This document shows, piece after piece, positions 8,811 to 19,369 of a stretch of DNA of 64,000 bases. The translations under genes and the position numbers were made by a program. Below the pieces are notes generated by a model. That model saw nothing but the letters and a program-made list of their open reading frames with translations, was not told the origin of the DNA and made no database searches. The first letter of the stretch is position 1, and each line of letters starts with the position of its first letter. Origin of the DNA: an uncultured Bacillota bacterium (GTDB lineage Bacteria > Bacillota_I > Bacilli_A > Culicoidibacterales > ZOR0006); the NCBI GenBank assembly GCA_945956935.1, contig CAMFJD010000002.1:62001-126000 (forward strand). Direction: 5' to 3'.

Positions 8811-9371
8811 ATGTACGCATCGATAGAAGGTGTGGTTAGTCATGTATTACCTGATCGCATCATAATGAAAAATAATGGGATTGGGTATAATATCATGACA
8901 CCGTATCCGTATGATTTTAATACTGAGACAATAATAGAATTGTTTTTATATACATATGTAAGAGAAGATCAATTTCTTCTATATGGGTTTAAAACATTAG
9001 CTGAAAAGGATTTATTTGTTCGCTGTTTACAAGTAAAAGGAATTGGACCAAAAGCTGCAACTGCAATTCTAGGGTCAACAACAGTCAATCAATTTGCAAC
9101 TGCCGTAACAATGAATGATGTCGCCTTTTTTAAGAAAATACCTGGAATTGGTCCAAAATCAGCACAGCAAATTATTTTGGATTTACAAGGTAAACTTGAT
9201 GGTATTGAAACAACTCAGTCACAAAATATGGAGTTGGAAGAAGCAATGGAAGCATTATTAGCACTTGGCTATTCGTCAAAAGAAACGGAAAAAGTAAAAA
9301 AAGCATTAATAGATGAATCTTCAACAGTAGAAATGTACATAAAAAAAGGATTGCAACTTTTATTAAAATAG
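8811..9371 (+). CDS. ruvA: Holliday junction branch migration protein RuvA
   Basis: The 186-residue protein binds four-way DNA junctions as a tetramer and loads the RuvB motor. It has the N-terminal OB fold (MYASIEGVVSHVLPDRIIM), two helix-hairpin-helix motifs in KGIGPKAATAIL and PGIGPKSAQQIIL, and a C-terminal three-helix domain (EEAMEALLALGYSSKE) that contacts RuvB. The start at 8811 matches the usual family start; GTG 8802 is in frame but lies in the RBS. Fifteen bases separate it from ruvB. No ruvC is present; in this phylum RecU normally cuts the junction. Confidence 0.95.
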   Translation: MYASIEGVVSHVLPDRIIMKNNGIGYNIMTPYPYDFNTETIIELFLYTYVREDQFLLYGFKTLAEKDLFVRCLQVKGIGPKAATAILGSTTVNQFATAVTMNDVAFFKKIPGIGPKSAQQIILDLQGKLDGIETTQSQNMELEEAMEALLALGYSSKETEKVKKALIDESSTVEMYIKKGLQLLLK

Positions 9372-9386
9372 AAAGGAGTGTGAAGT

Positions 9387-10391
9387 ATGGAAGAACGGCT
9401 TGTTGATCAACAACTACAAAGTGATGATCAAGAATTGAGTCTGCGTCCAATGCGATTGAGTCAATATATTGGCCAAGAAAAAGTAAAATCAAATATTCAG
9501 ATTTTTATTGAAGCAGCTAAATTACGTGAGGAAGCATTAGACCATATTTTGCTATATGGTCCACCAGGGTTAGGTAAAACAACACTTTCAACAATTATTG
9601 CTCATGAACTTGGCGTCAATATCAGATATACAAGTGGACCAACACTTGAACGAAGTGGTGATTTAGCAGCTATTTTATCTGCATTAGAACCAGGTGATGT
9701 GTTATTTATTGATGAAATTCATCGAATGCCGCGTACAATTGAGGAAATATTATATCCAGCAATGGAAGATTATTGCCTTGATATTATCGTTGGAAAAGAT
9801 GCATCCGCACGCAATGTTCGGATTGATTTACCGCCATTCACACTTGTTGGTGCAACAACTCGTGCTGGAGATTTATCGGCACCTTTACGCGATCGATTTG
9901 GGGTTATGTCAAGGCTTGAATACTATACGGTTGAAGAATTAACAATGATTGTTGAGCGAACGGCTGTGATTTTTGATATGAGTGTCGATTCACAGGCAGC
10001 AGTAGAAATTGCACGGCGTTCTAGAGGGACACCACGAATTGCTAATCGTATTTTCCGGCGTGTCAGAGACTTTGCACAAGTTTTCGGAAGTGATAGTGTG
10101 ACGTTGGCAATTGCACAAGAAGCATTGGAGCGATTAGAGATTGATGCGTATGGGCTTGATCATGTTGACCATAAATTATTACTCGGTATGATTGAGCGCT
10201 TTCGTGGTGGACCAGTTGGTTTAGAAGCGCTAGCAGCGTCGATTGCAGAAGAAGCCCAAACAATAGAAGATGTGTATGAGCCATTTTTATTGCAAGAAGG
10301 ATTTATCCAACGGACACCACGTGGGCGTGTCGTGACAGAAAAGGCGTATGAACATTTAGGATTAATAATTCCTGAACATATGAAAGAATAG
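9387..10391 (+). CDS. ruvB: Holliday junction helicase RuvB
   Basis: This 334-residue AAA+ ATPase is the motor of branch migration. It shows the N-terminal [17 protein letters not shown], Walker [10 protein letters not shown] (about residue 58), Walker [11 protein letters not shown], sensor 1 VGATTRAG, the arginine-bearing LRDRFG, sensor 2 [10 protein letters not shown], and a winged helix at the C-terminus ([11 protein letters not shown]). The length is normal. AAAGGAGTG precedes the start. It is co-transcribed with ruvA and probably with queA, 17 bases downstream. Confidence 0.97.
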   Translation: MEERLVDQQLQSDDQELSLRPMRLSQYIGQEKVKSNIQIFIEAAKLREEALDHILLYGPPGLGKTTLSTIIAHELGVNIRYTSGPTLERSGDLAAILSALEPGDVLFIDEIHRMPRTIEEILYPAMEDYCLDIIVGKDASARNVRIDLPPFTLVGATTRAGDLSAPLRDRFGVMSRLEYYTVEELTMIVERTAVIFDMSVDSQAAVEIARRSRGTPRIANRIFRRVRDFAQVFGSDSVTLAIAQEALERLEIDAYGLDHVDHKLLLGMIERFRGGPVGLEALAASIAEEAQTIEDVYEPFLLQEGFIQRTPRGRVVTEKAYEHLGLIIPEHMKE

Positions 10392-10408
10392 AAAGTAGGT
10401 ATAAACTT

Positions 10409-11434
10409 ATGCGTGTTGAAGATTTTGATTTTGTGTTACCGGAGCATTTAATCGCCCAAACACCATTAGCACAGCGATCAAGTTCAAAATTGATGATTGT
10501 AAATAAAACTAATCAAACAATTGTACATGACGTGTTTAGTCATTTAATTGATTACTTACGAGCTGGTGATTGTCTTGTATTGAATGATTCGAAGGTTATT
10601 CCTGCAAGATTACATGGTGTGAAAGATCAAACCGGTGGTCATGTAGAATTGTTATTACTAAAAGAAACTCAGGTTAATCATTGGGAGGCACTTGTGAAAC
10701 CAGCAAAGCGTGTTAAAATTGGTACGCGTATAGTTTTTGGAGCAGGAGAACTCATTGCTGAATGTACACAAGTACTTGCAGATGGTGGACGCGAGTTCAA
10801 AATGGTATATGAAGGGATTTTTTATGAAGTACTTGACCAATTAGGGACTATGCCACTGCCCCCATATATTACTGAGCAACTAGAAGATCGTGATCGCTAT
10901 CAGACAGTGTATGCGAAACATCAAGGTTCAGCAGCTGCACCAACTGCCGGATTACATTTTACACCAGAGTTATTAACAGCATTACAAGCAAAAGGTGTAC
11001 AAATTGTCACTGTGACATTACATGTTGGGCTTGGAACTTTTCGACCAGTTGCCGTCGATACAATTGACGAACATACGATGCATTCAGAATATTATGAAAT
11101 GAGTGCTGAAACAGCTACAATATTAAACGAAGCGAAAGCGAACAAACGGCGTATCATTACAGTTGGAACAACATCAACAAGGACGTTAGAATCAATTATG
11201 AATTTGTATGGCACATTTAAAGCATGTAGTGGTTGGACAGATATTTTCATCTATCCAGGATATACATTCAAAGCAATTGATGGTTTAGTGACAAATTTTC
11301 ATTTGCCAAAATCAACACTCATTATGTTAATTAGTGCTTTTGCAAATCAGCAGTTGATTATGGATGCATATTATGAAGCAATTGAGAATGAGTATCGCTT
11401 TTTTAGTTTTGGGGACTCAATGTTTATTTATTAG
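10409..11434 (+). CDS. queA: S-adenosylmethionine:tRNA ribosyltransferase-isomerase
   Basis: The 341-residue enzyme transfers and isomerises the ribosyl group of SAM onto preQ1 in tRNA, giving epoxyqueuosine. Conserved segments seen are YELPEHLIA-like [25 protein letters not shown], the hallmark [23 protein letters not shown] and [17 protein letters not shown]. The length is normal. It sits between ruvB and tgt, the widespread Bacillota order. Together with tgt and the queT transporter at 21.8 kb it supports queuosine formed from salvaged preQ1. Confidence 0.96.
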   Translation: MRVEDFDFVLPEHLIAQTPLAQRSSSKLMIVNKTNQTIVHDVFSHLIDYLRAGDCLVLNDSKVIPARLHGVKDQTGGHVELLLLKETQVNHWEALVKPAKRVKIGTRIVFGAGELIAECTQVLADGGREFKMVYEGIFYEVLDQLGTMPLPPYITEQLEDRDRYQTVYAKHQGSAAAPTAGLHFTPELLTALQAKGVQIVTVTLHVGLGTFRPVAVDTIDEHTMHSEYYEMSAETATILNEAKANKRRIITVGTTSTRTLESIMNLYGTFKACSGWTDIFIYPGYTFKAIDGLVTNFHLPKSTLIMLISAFANQQLIMDAYYEAIENEYRFFSFGDSMFIY

Positions 11435-11543
11435 ACCATGAGTGGCTGAAATTGGTGCTTTAATTGAAATCAACCATCGGTATAAAAAGTAAGCATAGTA
11501 TAGAAATTAAAATTTTATTTGATATATAAAGGAGACAATATAG

Positions 11544-12683
<1,140 letters not shown>

Positions 12684-12721
12684 TATAATCAAACATGTAA
12701 ATAACAACTAGGAGGTTCAGC

Positions 12722-12997
12722 ATGGAACAAATTTTTGCAATTGTTACGACAATTTTTCCGTTAATTTTATTATTTGTCTTAATGTATTTTATGGTTATTC
12801 GTCCTCAAAAGAAAGAGCAATCAAAGCACAAAGCTTTATTAGCTAACTTGAAAAAGGGTGACAAAGTTGTCATGACATCTGGTATTTATGGAACAATTGA
12901 AAGCATTGATGAAACAACAGTCAATGTTTCTGTAGGTAGTGGAATGGGAATTACTTTTGATAAATTAGCAGTTATGCAAGTGCGTGATCAAGCATAA
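12722..12997 (+). CDS. yajC: Preprotein translocase accessory subunit YajC
   Basis: The 91-residue protein has one N-terminal transmembrane helix (residues about 5-24), the conserved VIRPQKKEQSKHKALLANLKKGDKVV segment split over residues 25-50, and a small cytosolic domain (TSGIYGTIESIDE). YajC associates with SecDF and the Sec translocase. Its place behind tgt is the classic tgt-yajC arrangement; secDF is not seen here. AGGAGG gives a strong RBS. Confidence 0.93.
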   Translation: MEQIFAIVTTIFPLILLFVLMYFMVIRPQKKEQSKHKALLANLKKGDKVVMTSGIYGTIESIDETTVNVSVGSGMGITFDKLAVMQVRDQA

Positions 12998-13036
12998 TAC
13001 GTACAATCAAGCGAGAGGCAAAAGTGCCAATGCAGC

Positions 13037-13068
13037 AAAAAGCTAAGCCGGTTGTGCTTAGCTTTTTA
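13037..13068 (+). terminator. Terminator after yajC
   Basis: AAAAAGCTAAGC (13037-13048) pairs with GCTTAGCTTTTT (13056-13067). It ends the ruvA-to-yajC transcription unit. Confidence 0.85.
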
Positions 13069-13086
13069 TCATAAAGGAGAGTTTTT

Positions 13087-13935
13087 ATGAAGAAAATTGC
13101 AATTTTAACGGATACAACAGGAATAATTGATGCTGATGTGAGCAAACATACTGATGTGTATTATATTCCGTTAAATCTCATTTTTGGTGAACAATCATTC
13201 CAAGAGTACTATGAATTGACATCAACAGATTTTTATAAAAAATGTCTAACCGACAACAATCATCCAAAATCAAGTCAACCAGCTGTTGGTTTAATTGAGG
13301 ATAAAATGGTTCAGTTATTAACAGAATATGAATATATCATTTGTCCAGTTTTATCGAGTGAATTGAGTGGAACATATCAATCATTTGTCCATTTAGCTCA
13401 AGAACTTGCACCAGAACGCATATTTGTTATCGACACACGATCACTGACTGCAGGTCTTTGGTTCTTCGTTAATAGGGCGCAACAGTTGATTACTAGCAAC
13501 ACACCAATCTTAGAAATTGTAACAGAACTAGAAGCGATGATTCCTTATGTTGAAGTAATGGTTGCAGTTAAAGAGCTGGATTTTATCCGTAAGGGTGGTC
13601 GAATTTCACATGCAACAGCTTTTTTAGGTAATATGTTACAAATTAAACCTGTTTTATACTTTGTAGCTGGTAAAGTAGAAGTACTTGAAAAAGTACGTAC
13701 AAGTAAGAAAGCAGCTTTAACAATGATGCAACGTTTTTATGATCAGACAACAGTTGATTTTGATGGAATTGTTTTTGTCGGTGATACGAATAATCCAGAA
13801 TTAACACAATTTATTATTGAACACATTCGTATAAACCGTCCAACTGCTAAAATCAAAACACTAATTATTTCAGCAGTTATTGGTGTTCATGGTGGACCAG
13901 GTGCAGTAGGAATGAGTTGGATAAAACCACACTAA
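13087..13935 (+). CDS. DegV family fatty-acid-binding protein
   Basis: The 282-residue protein has the DegV fold: KIAILTDTTGIID at the N-terminus, CPVLSSELSGTYQSF around residue 90, IDTRSLTAG, and VKELDFIRKGGRISHATAFLG around residue 170. Relatives bind a fatty acid and act as FakB, handing it to the FakA kinase for phospholipid synthesis. No fakA is adjacent. The C-terminal HGGPGAVGMSW matches the family. It appears monocistronic, between two terminators; AAAGGAGAG is the RBS. Confidence 0.9.
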   Translation: MKKIAILTDTTGIIDADVSKHTDVYYIPLNLIFGEQSFQEYYELTSTDFYKKCLTDNNHPKSSQPAVGLIEDKMVQLLTEYEYIICPVLSSELSGTYQSFVHLAQELAPERIFVIDTRSLTAGLWFFVNRAQQLITSNTPILEIVTELEAMIPYVEVMVAVKELDFIRKGGRISHATAFLGNMLQIKPVLYFVAGKVEVLEKVRTSKKAALTMMQRFYDQTTVDFDGIVFVGDTNNPELTQFIIEHIRINRPTAKIKTLIISAVIGVHGGPGAVGMSWIKPH

Positions 13936-13976
13936 AAAAACATCAGTAATACATCTGTATTACTGATGTTTTTTTA
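13933..13976. terminator. Bidirectional terminator between degV and dedA
   Basis: ACATCAGTAATACA (13940-13953) and TGTATTACTGATGT (13956-13969) form a perfect 14-bp stem with A and T tracts on the two sides. It serves both convergent genes and overlaps the dedA stop. Confidence 0.9.
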
Positions 13977-14588
13977 TCTATCTAATTTGCGTTGTTTGAT
14001 GAATATTATGAGAACAATGGCTGTAATAATTAAAAGTATTATAAGGACAATTTGTGCGTATAATCCTACTGATTCAGCTACAATATTCCATGCATTGCCC
14101 ATGAACGCACCTAATCCAATAAGAGCAGTGTTCCAAATTATGCTGCCTACTGTTGTATAAAAGATGAAGGGAAGTAGTTTCATTTGTGTAACACCAGCAG
14201 GAATAGAAATGAGACTACGAATGATTGGTATGAATCGTCCGAAAAATACAGCTTTGTTACCAATTTTTTCAAACCACAAAACGGAACGTGTGACATCGGT
14301 CGAACGAAAGCCGAGTGAGGTGAAAAATTTATTTTCAAAAAGTATTTCTAGTTTATTTTGCCGGAAATAGTAACCAATTGTGTAGAGGAGTAGAGCACCT
14401 AATAGTGAACCACAGGTAGCAACAAGAATCATAATTGGAATTGTTAGTTCAGTATAGGTAGTGAGGAACCCTCCAAAAGTCAAAATAATTTCAGAAGGAA
14501 TGGGTGGGAAAATATTTTCAATTGTAATAAGAATAAAAACACCAAAATAACCAAAAGTTTCAATCATATGTAAAATAAAAGTTTCCAT
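13974..14588 (-). CDS. DedA family membrane protein
   Basis: This 204-residue integral membrane protein has four to five hydrophobic segments and the DedA (VTT/SNARE-associated) signatures ENIFPPIPSEIIL near residue 25 and FFGRFIPIIRSLISIPAGV around residue 118. DedA proteins are linked to lipid carrier or phospholipid flipping and to membrane potential; some recycle undecaprenyl phosphate. It is a lone gene facing degV. Its RBS is the modest AGGCGGG about seven bases before the ATG. Confidence 0.9.
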   Translation of the reverse strand: METFILHMIETFGYFGVFILITIENIFPPIPSEIILTFGGFLTTYTELTIPIMILVATCGSLLGALLLYTIGYYFRQNKLEILFENKFFTSLGFRSTDVTRSVLWFEKIGNKAVFFGRFIPIIRSLISIPAGVTQMKLLPFIFYTTVGSIIWNTALIGLGAFMGNAWNIVAESVGLYAQIVLIILLIITAIVLIIFIKQRKLDR

Positions 14589-14765
14589 GTGTAACCCGCC
14601 TATGTTTATAATATACGTATGTTTTAATCATAGATACAGTATAACGGAGTGATTAAAACATTGTCAATAACAATAAAAATTAGAAGCGAAAGGTGTTTTT
14701 TATAGATAATTTAAGTTTTTTTTTGAAAAAAAATTGATATATTTAGAGTGAAAGGAGTGATGGAA

Positions 14766-15095
14766 ATGATTATTACTACTGGCGGAACTGTAGAAGGATA
14801 TGAAATTACTGAATATAAAGGAATTCAATTTGGTGAAGTTATTAGCGGAGTTAATATGTTCAAAGATATCGGAGCTGGTTTTCGTGATATTTTTGGTGGG
14901 CGTTCACAAGGATATGAAAATGAATTAACGCACGCAAGAGAAGAGGCATTGAGAGAATTACAAGAACGTTCAGCAGCGCTTGGGGCGAATGCAGTTATTG
15001 GTGTGAAAATGGATTATGAAACAGTAGGACAAGGTGGAAGTATGTTGATGGTAACGGCCTCTGGTACAGCTGTTGTCATTAAAAAGGTTGGATAA
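14766..15095 (+). CDS. YbjQ/UPF0145 family protein
   Basis: The 109-residue protein matches the YbjQ family: [39 protein letters not shown], then [22 protein letters not shown] and a hydrophobic C-terminal strand. Relatives form pentamers; their role is not settled, though heavy-metal binding has been suggested. ATG 14766 is preferred because AAAGGAG (14751-14757) is eight bases upstream; ATG 14760 would be too close. It is single, with its own terminator. Confidence 0.85.
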   Translation: MIITTGGTVEGYEITEYKGIQFGEVISGVNMFKDIGAGFRDIFGGRSQGYENELTHAREEALRELQERSAALGANAVIGVKMDYETVGQGGSMLMVTASGTAVVIKKVG

Positions 15096-15114
15096 TAATC
15101 GAACTGCTTAACAT

Positions 15115-15168
15115 AAAAAATAAAAATGATTATCTTTCTAATGATAGGAGATAATCATTTTTATTTTT
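15115..15168 (+). terminator. Terminator after the ybjQ-like gene
   Basis: AAAAATAAAAATGATTATCT (ending 15135) pairs with AGATAATCATTTTTATTTTT (15149-15168), a 20-bp stem with A and T flanks that would work in both directions. Confidence 0.85.
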
Positions 15169-15250
15169 CAGAGAATAGACTAGAATGGTTTACATATTTT
15201 TTGTTAGCTGTAAGGAATGTTAATTTTTTAACGATGTGGTAGCAGATAAC

Positions 15251-15279
15251 TTGGCAAAGTAGGAAAAAGTGCGTATAAT
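15251..15279 (+). promoter_or_regulatory. Strong promoter of the arsR-type gene
   Basis: TTGGCA at 15251-15256, 17 bases, TATAAT at 15274-15279. GTTAA-N4-TTAAC at 15219-15232 just upstream is a possible operator half-palindrome. Confidence 0.8.
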
Positions 15280-15307
15280 GAAGTGAAGGAAAAGAAGGTG
15301 AACTGCG

Positions 15308-15607
15308 ATGAATCAAGCGCAATATTTTAAAGCATTAAGTGAGCCAATTCGTTTACAATTAATTGAATATATTGCAAATGGTCAAAATTGTATTTGTCAC
15401 TTGCAGTGTCAATTCGAAGTTTCACAGCCAACACTATCGCATCATATGAAAATTTTAGTCGATGCAGGTGTGGTCAATGCAGAAAAGATAGGAAAAAATG
15501 TGTATTATACGATTGCACAATCACAACTAACAGAAACAATCGCGTATTTAACACAGCTAGGGAGTCGTGATGTCGAAGTTCGTGATTGTGAGCCATGTGA
15601 AGAATAA
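15308..15607 (+). CDS. ArsR/SmtB family transcriptional regulator
   Basis: This 99-residue winged-helix repressor has the recognition helix region VSQPTLSHHMKILVDAGVV and wing GKNVYYTI. Before the recognition helix lies CICHLQC, which resembles the ELCVCDL motif whose cysteines bind As(III), Cd(II) or other soft metals. The C-terminus adds CEPCE, a possible second thiol pair. No arsenic or metal pump is next to it, so it either controls itself or acts in trans. AAGGTG is the RBS. Metal specificity is inference. Confidence 0.88.
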   Translation: MNQAQYFKALSEPIRLQLIEYIANGQNCICHLQCQFEVSQPTLSHHMKILVDAGVVNAEKIGKNVYYTIAQSQLTETIAYLTQLGSRDVEVRDCEPCEE

Positions 15608-15617
15608 TAAAAAATTT

Positions 15618-15650
15618 TGAAAACTGCCTTTATTTTTTAGGCAGTTTTTT
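15618..15650 (+). terminator. Terminator after the arsR-type gene
   Basis: AAACTGCCT (15621-15629) pairs with AGGCAGTTT (15639-15647), followed by T's. Confidence 0.85.
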
Positions 15651-15676
15651 GTTAAATTGTTAAAATACGATGATAC

Positions 15677-15706
15677 ATGACAGGTGTGAAATAGGTGTGA
15701 TACAAT
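15677..15706 (+). promoter_or_regulatory. Promoter for pepV
   Basis: TGATACAAT (15698-15706) is a TGn-extended -10. ATGACA at 15677-15682 is an 18-base-spaced -35. Confidence 0.55.
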
Positions 15707-15737
15707 AAACATATATGTGAAAATGGAGGGAAAACGT

Positions 15738-17111
15738 ATGGATATGAAACAAAGAATTCATGAACAGGTTGTACAAATACAACCAGAATTGATTGGATCA
15801 ATTCAACATTTTATTGCAATTCCAAGTGTATTAGAGGAACCTACACCTCATGCACCATTTGGTCAACCAATTGCGACAGCATTAGCACAAATGCTCGACC
15901 TATGTGAATCATTTGGTATGAGAACAGTAAATGTTGATGGTTATTATGGCTACGCTGAATATGGTGAAGGTGAAGAACTTATTGGTATTTTAGGTCATTT
16001 AGATGTTGTACCAGTGGGTGAATTGACAGAGTGGGAAACAAATCCATTTGAAGGGGTCATTCGTGATGGGAAATTAATTGGTCGGGGAAGTCAAGATGAT
16101 AAAGGGCCAACACTTGCGGCGTTGTATGCCCTACAAGCTTTACGTGCGAGTGGTATAGTGTTTAACAAACGAATTCGATTTATTTTTGGAACGGATGAAG
16201 AATCATTATGGCGCGACATTGCGAAATATCATGAAAATAATGAAGAAATACCTAAATATGGGTTTACTCCAGATGCAAGCTTTCCGTTAATCCATGCTGA
16301 GAAAGGATTATTGCAAGCAACTATAAAGGTAAAAGAATCAGGCGTACCATTCCAATTTGAATCTGGAGAAGCAATGAATTCTGTACCAGCACGTGCAACG
16401 TATATAGGAAGCAAAGTCGAGTCAATAGGGGAGACGCTCACGAATATGAACCTTGCTTATAGTCTTGACGGAAACAAAATGAGTGTTTACGGAAAAAGTC
16501 GACATGCACAAGTAGCAGATAAAGGAACAAATCCAGCATTACAATTATTACAGGCATTGAAAGTAAATGGGATTACGAGTAAAACAGTGGATTTTCTAGT
16601 TGATGGACTTGGTGATGATGCGAATGGCCGTAACATTATACCTAATTGTTACGATGATGTATCTGGAAAACTCACAGTCAATGTTGGAAAAGTTTCAATT
16701 AATGAAACAGAACAAGTGATTGGCCTAGATATTCGTATTCCAGTCACATATGATAAATTAGAGATTGTTGAACCGCTTCAAGTGCTAGCAGCAAAATATG
16801 GCATGGTATACGAAGAGTATGATTGGCTGGCACCAGTGTATGTACCAGAAGATCATTTTTTAGTGAAAACACTTATGGATGTTTATTCAAATATTACTGG
16901 AGATACAACACATCCACTAACTTCTGGTGGTGCAACATATGCACGTGCACTCGATAATTGTGTAGCATTTGGTATGGTTTTTCCTACTAGTGAAAAGACG
17001 GAACATCAACCGAATGAGTATATTTTATTGGCTGATTTAGAAAAAGCTACATACATTTATGCTTGTGCGATAGCAGCATTATTATCAACAGATAGTGATG
17101 TAGATCTATAG
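15738..17111 (+). CDS. pepV: Dipeptidase PepV (M20 family)
   Basis: The 457-residue zinc dipeptidase cleaves a wide range of dipeptides in the cytosol and feeds the amino acid pool. Motifs seen: metal ligand region GILGHLDVVPVGE (about residue 88), GRGSQDDKGPTLA with bridging Asp, catalytic FGTDEES, and the C-terminal LTSGGATYARAL with the last metal histidine nearby. The length matches lactococcal and lactobacillar PepV. ATG 15738 sits eight bases after GGAGGG; an upstream in-frame start near 15717 covers the RBS and is rejected. Confidence 0.92.
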   Translation: MDMKQRIHEQVVQIQPELIGSIQHFIAIPSVLEEPTPHAPFGQPIATALAQMLDLCESFGMRTVNVDGYYGYAEYGEGEELIGILGHLDVVPVGELTEWETNPFEGVIRDGKLIGRGSQDDKGPTLAALYALQALRASGIVFNKRIRFIFGTDEESLWRDIAKYHENNEEIPKYGFTPDASFPLIHAEKGLLQATIKVKESGVPFQFESGEAMNSVPARATYIGSKVESIGETLTNMNLAYSLDGNKMSVYGKSRHAQVADKGTNPALQLLQALKVNGITSKTVDFLVDGLGDDANGRNIIPNCYDDVSGKLTVNVGKVSINETEQVIGLDIRIPVTYDKLEIVEPLQVLAAKYGMVYEEYDWLAPVYVPEDHFLVKTLMDVYSNITGDTTHPLTSGGATYARALDNCVAFGMVFPTSEKTEHQPNEYILLADLEKATYIYACAIAALLSTDSDVDL

Positions 17112-17126
17112 AATTCTTGAGAACCA

Positions 17127-17486
17127 ATGAAACAACTAAACAAATACCAGCGATTATTGGTTATAGTTAGCTGTTTAATAGGTAGTGTAGCACTAGTGTA
17201 CGCTATTAATCGTGATAGATTTATCAGTGGTCGTATTTTATCATGTAAACAAACAGAAACAAGTGCAACAATTATTGTTCAGTCGGATAATCCAAAACAA
17301 CAGAAATATTCTTTAGCAAGCATTGGAATTGATATATCTACACAGATTTGGAAATTTGGTATGAAACAAGAAATAGTTGATTTAGAAGTTGGACAGTGGG
17401 TTACGGTCTATTTTGTTGGACCAGTGGCTGAATCGTTTCCAGTTCAAACAAACGCAAAATATATCGAAATTAATAAAGATAGGTAA
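17127..17486 (+). CDS. Small membrane-anchored protein of unknown function
   Basis: The 119-residue protein has one N-terminal transmembrane helix (LLVIVSCLIGSVALVYAI, residues about 9-27) and then a roughly 90-residue extracytoplasmic domain predicted to be beta-rich (SGRILSCKQTETSATIIV, EVGQWVTVYFVGPVAE). The domain looks like the small OB-like DUF3221 group, but I am not sure of that match. It begins 15 bases after pepV with a weak RBS, so it is probably read through from pepV. A terminator follows. Confidence 0.65.
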   Translation: MKQLNKYQRLLVIVSCLIGSVALVYAINRDRFISGRILSCKQTETSATIIVQSDNPKQQKYSLASIGIDISTQIWKFGMKQEIVDLEVGQWVTVYFVGPVAESFPVQTNAKYIEINKDR

Positions 17487-17516
17487 AAGCAGTTCATTTA
17501 ACGAACTGCTTTTTAC
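17484..17516. terminator. Terminator between the anchored protein and the CPBP gene
   Basis: AAAAGCAGTTC (17485-17495) pairs with GAACTGCTTTT (17503-17513). A and T tracts on both sides would serve the two convergent genes. Confidence 0.8.
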
Positions 17517-17517
17517 T

Positions 17518-18267
17518 TTATATCATCAAAAATATGATGGAGAATAGGTTGTTGAGCATGTGCAGAAGAATGCTGTACCAAAGGTTAGTGGTTTTCTCAT
17601 ATGTAAAAGTAAGCAATAAGCCAATGATAACGTATGGAGTGATTGTAAATAAAGAAATATCTGTTTTTGTATGAATGAGCGCAAATGTACTAATAGAAAC
17701 GAGGTAAAAGAACCAGATCGGTAAATGGTATGTGGTACATAATTTTTGAAGACAAAAACGGAAAATACATTCTTCAACAAGAGGAGCAATTAAGAGAATA
17801 AGCATCGAAGTGATAAATGGGTATATACTAAATAAAGCGTTTATTCGGAGTTGATTTTGTCCAGGAGATAGTGGCAGAAGTGTGAGAATAAGAAAGCCAC
17901 TGATTTGAAAAAAAAAGAAAATACAGGCGATAATTAAAAATGTATGATTATGGATTGAGACCTGTTTGAATCGAGCCAGAAACGGTCGAATGTCATGGAA
18001 GTATATAACAAATAGAATCAAGAGCATAAGGATGTAGAGGAGTATATTGATAAATAAATTTACTTGAGTGTGGATTGTTTGAATAACAGGGGTGTTGGAA
18101 TTTTCGATAGCAACAATTAAAAGGTGCGATTGTTTTGGAAAAAGTATCCAAAATAGTTGATCAGATATATCAACAAAATAATCATTTTTGAAGAGAAAAA
18201 TTATACTGTAACAAAAAAGTGTTAGTAAAAATTTATATGATGCAATGAATTGAGCAGCTTTTGTCAT
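17518..18267 (-). CDS. CPBP family intramembrane metalloprotease
   Basis: The 249-residue protein is very hydrophobic, with about six membrane segments. It carries the three CPBP (Abi/CAAX protease) motifs: EECIFRFCLQ (EExxxR, about residue 160), FALIHTK (FxxxH) and the C-terminal LLHMLNNLFS (HxxxN-like). Relatives include bacteriocin self-immunity proteins and Rce1-like proteases. ATG 18267 has CGAGGA upstream; the longer TTG start at 18285 has no RBS. It is divergent from the comG operon, 151 bases away, with no sign of a bacteriocin gene nearby. Confidence 0.85.
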   Translation of the reverse strand: MTKAAQFIASYKFLLTLFCYSIIFLFKNDYFVDISDQLFWILFPKQSHLLIVAIENSNTPVIQTIHTQVNLFINILLYILMLLILFVIYFHDIRPFLARFKQVSIHNHTFLIIACIFFFFQISGFLILTLLPLSPGQNQLRINALFSIYPFITSMLILLIAPLVEECIFRFCLQKLCTTYHLPIWFFYLVSISTFALIHTKTDISLFTITPYVIIGLLLTFTYEKTTNLWYSILLHMLNNLFSIIFLMI

Positions 18268-18418
18268 TGTATTTCCTCGATTCAATTGTTATTTGATTCA
18301 CATTATAAGAGTTAAACATGATGTTCACTAGGAAAAATATTCTTAAAAAGATGAAAAAATTTTTTACAACATAAAAATACAAGTAGAGCGCATAATAGAA
18401 TGTAAGGAGGGAAGTCAT

Positions 18419-19369
18419 ATGCAACAATTGTTAACTGACTGTTTACGATATGGTATAACTAAAAAAAGTCGAGATTTACACTTTATTCCTGAATGTGACA
18501 AAGTAGTTATTTCACAAAGATTGATGAGCAATCGATTAGAGATTATTCAAGAGCTATCGCTTGAACAGTATACCCAATTCACACGTTTTTTAAAATTTGA
18601 AGCACAGTTACAATTAGGTACAAAATTGCTGCAATGTGGTCAATTTACCCATTGTTGCGATCACGGTACTTACCATCTACGTTGTTCATTTGTACCAACT
18701 CAACATGGAGAAAGTATTGTAATCCGTTTACTAGATCGAGACACTCAACGTTCATTTCATGAATTAACTCCCTTTCATGCTGATCAACAATCACTTGAAT
18801 CATTAATCGATTATGAAGAAGGATTTATTGTTTTTAGCGGACCAACAGGGGTAGGAAAGACAACAACGTTGTATACGCTCATTCATTCATTACGAAAAAA
18901 TGGAAAAAGTGTCATTTCGATTGAAGAGCCAGTTGAGAAGCAAATTAATGGAGTAACGCAAGTACAAATTCAACCAGATATAGGTATCACCTACACAAGT
19001 GCGTTAGAAACTGCGTTAAGACATGATCCAGATGTGATTGTATTGGCTGAAATTCGAAGTGAACATGTATTACAGATGGCAAAGCGTGCGGCACTTACAG
19101 GTCACTTAGTAATTGCTACTATTCACAGTGGGAGTGTGAAACAATGTTTCGAACGATTGTATGATTTAGGAATACATGAGCGAGAACTGGCACTGATTTT
19201 ACGTTTTATCAGTTCACAGCAATTATATGTATGTAATGAATGCGTGTATGGAATATATGAGTATTTAACGCAATCACAGATTGACGATTGGTTTTCAGGA
19301 AAGAAGGTTGAGTATGAAACATTGGCGTCGAAAAAAGCAGCATTCACGCAAACAGCAAATTTTATATGA
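18419..19369 (+). CDS. comGA: Competence pseudopilus assembly ATPase ComGA
   Basis: This 316-residue secretion ATPase of the GspE/PilB type powers assembly of the transformation pilus on the inner face of the membrane. It has Walker A SGPTGVGKTTTLY (about residue 140), the Asp box ISIEEPVEKQINGVTQVQ, Walker B RHDPDVIVLAEIR and His box ALTGHLVIATIHSG. Like other ComGA proteins it lacks the long N-terminal domain and the tetracysteine zinc site of GspE. A perfect AAGGAGG lies eight bases before the start. It overlaps comGB by 56 bases. No ComK AT-box pair or Com-box was recognised upstream. Confidence 0.93.
   Translation: MQQLLTDCLRYGITKKSRDLHFIPECDKVVISQRLMSNRLEIIQELSLEQYTQFTRFLKFEAQLQLGTKLLQCGQFTHCCDHGTYHLRCSFVPTQHGESIVIRLLDRDTQRSFHELTPFHADQQSLESLIDYEEGFIVFSGPTGVGKTTTLYTLIHSLRKNGKSVISIEEPVEKQINGVTQVQIQPDIGITYTSALETALRHDPDVIVLAEIRSEHVLQMAKRAALTGHLVIATIHSGSVKQCFERLYDLGIHERELALILRFISSQQLYVCNECVYGIYEYLTQSQIDDWFSGKKVEYETLASKKAAFTQTANFI

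Noticed and set aside
18340-18400. ComK boxes upstream of comGA
   Set aside because: The A/T runs do not form paired AAAA-N5-TTTT boxes at helical spacing, and no streptococcal Com-box was found.
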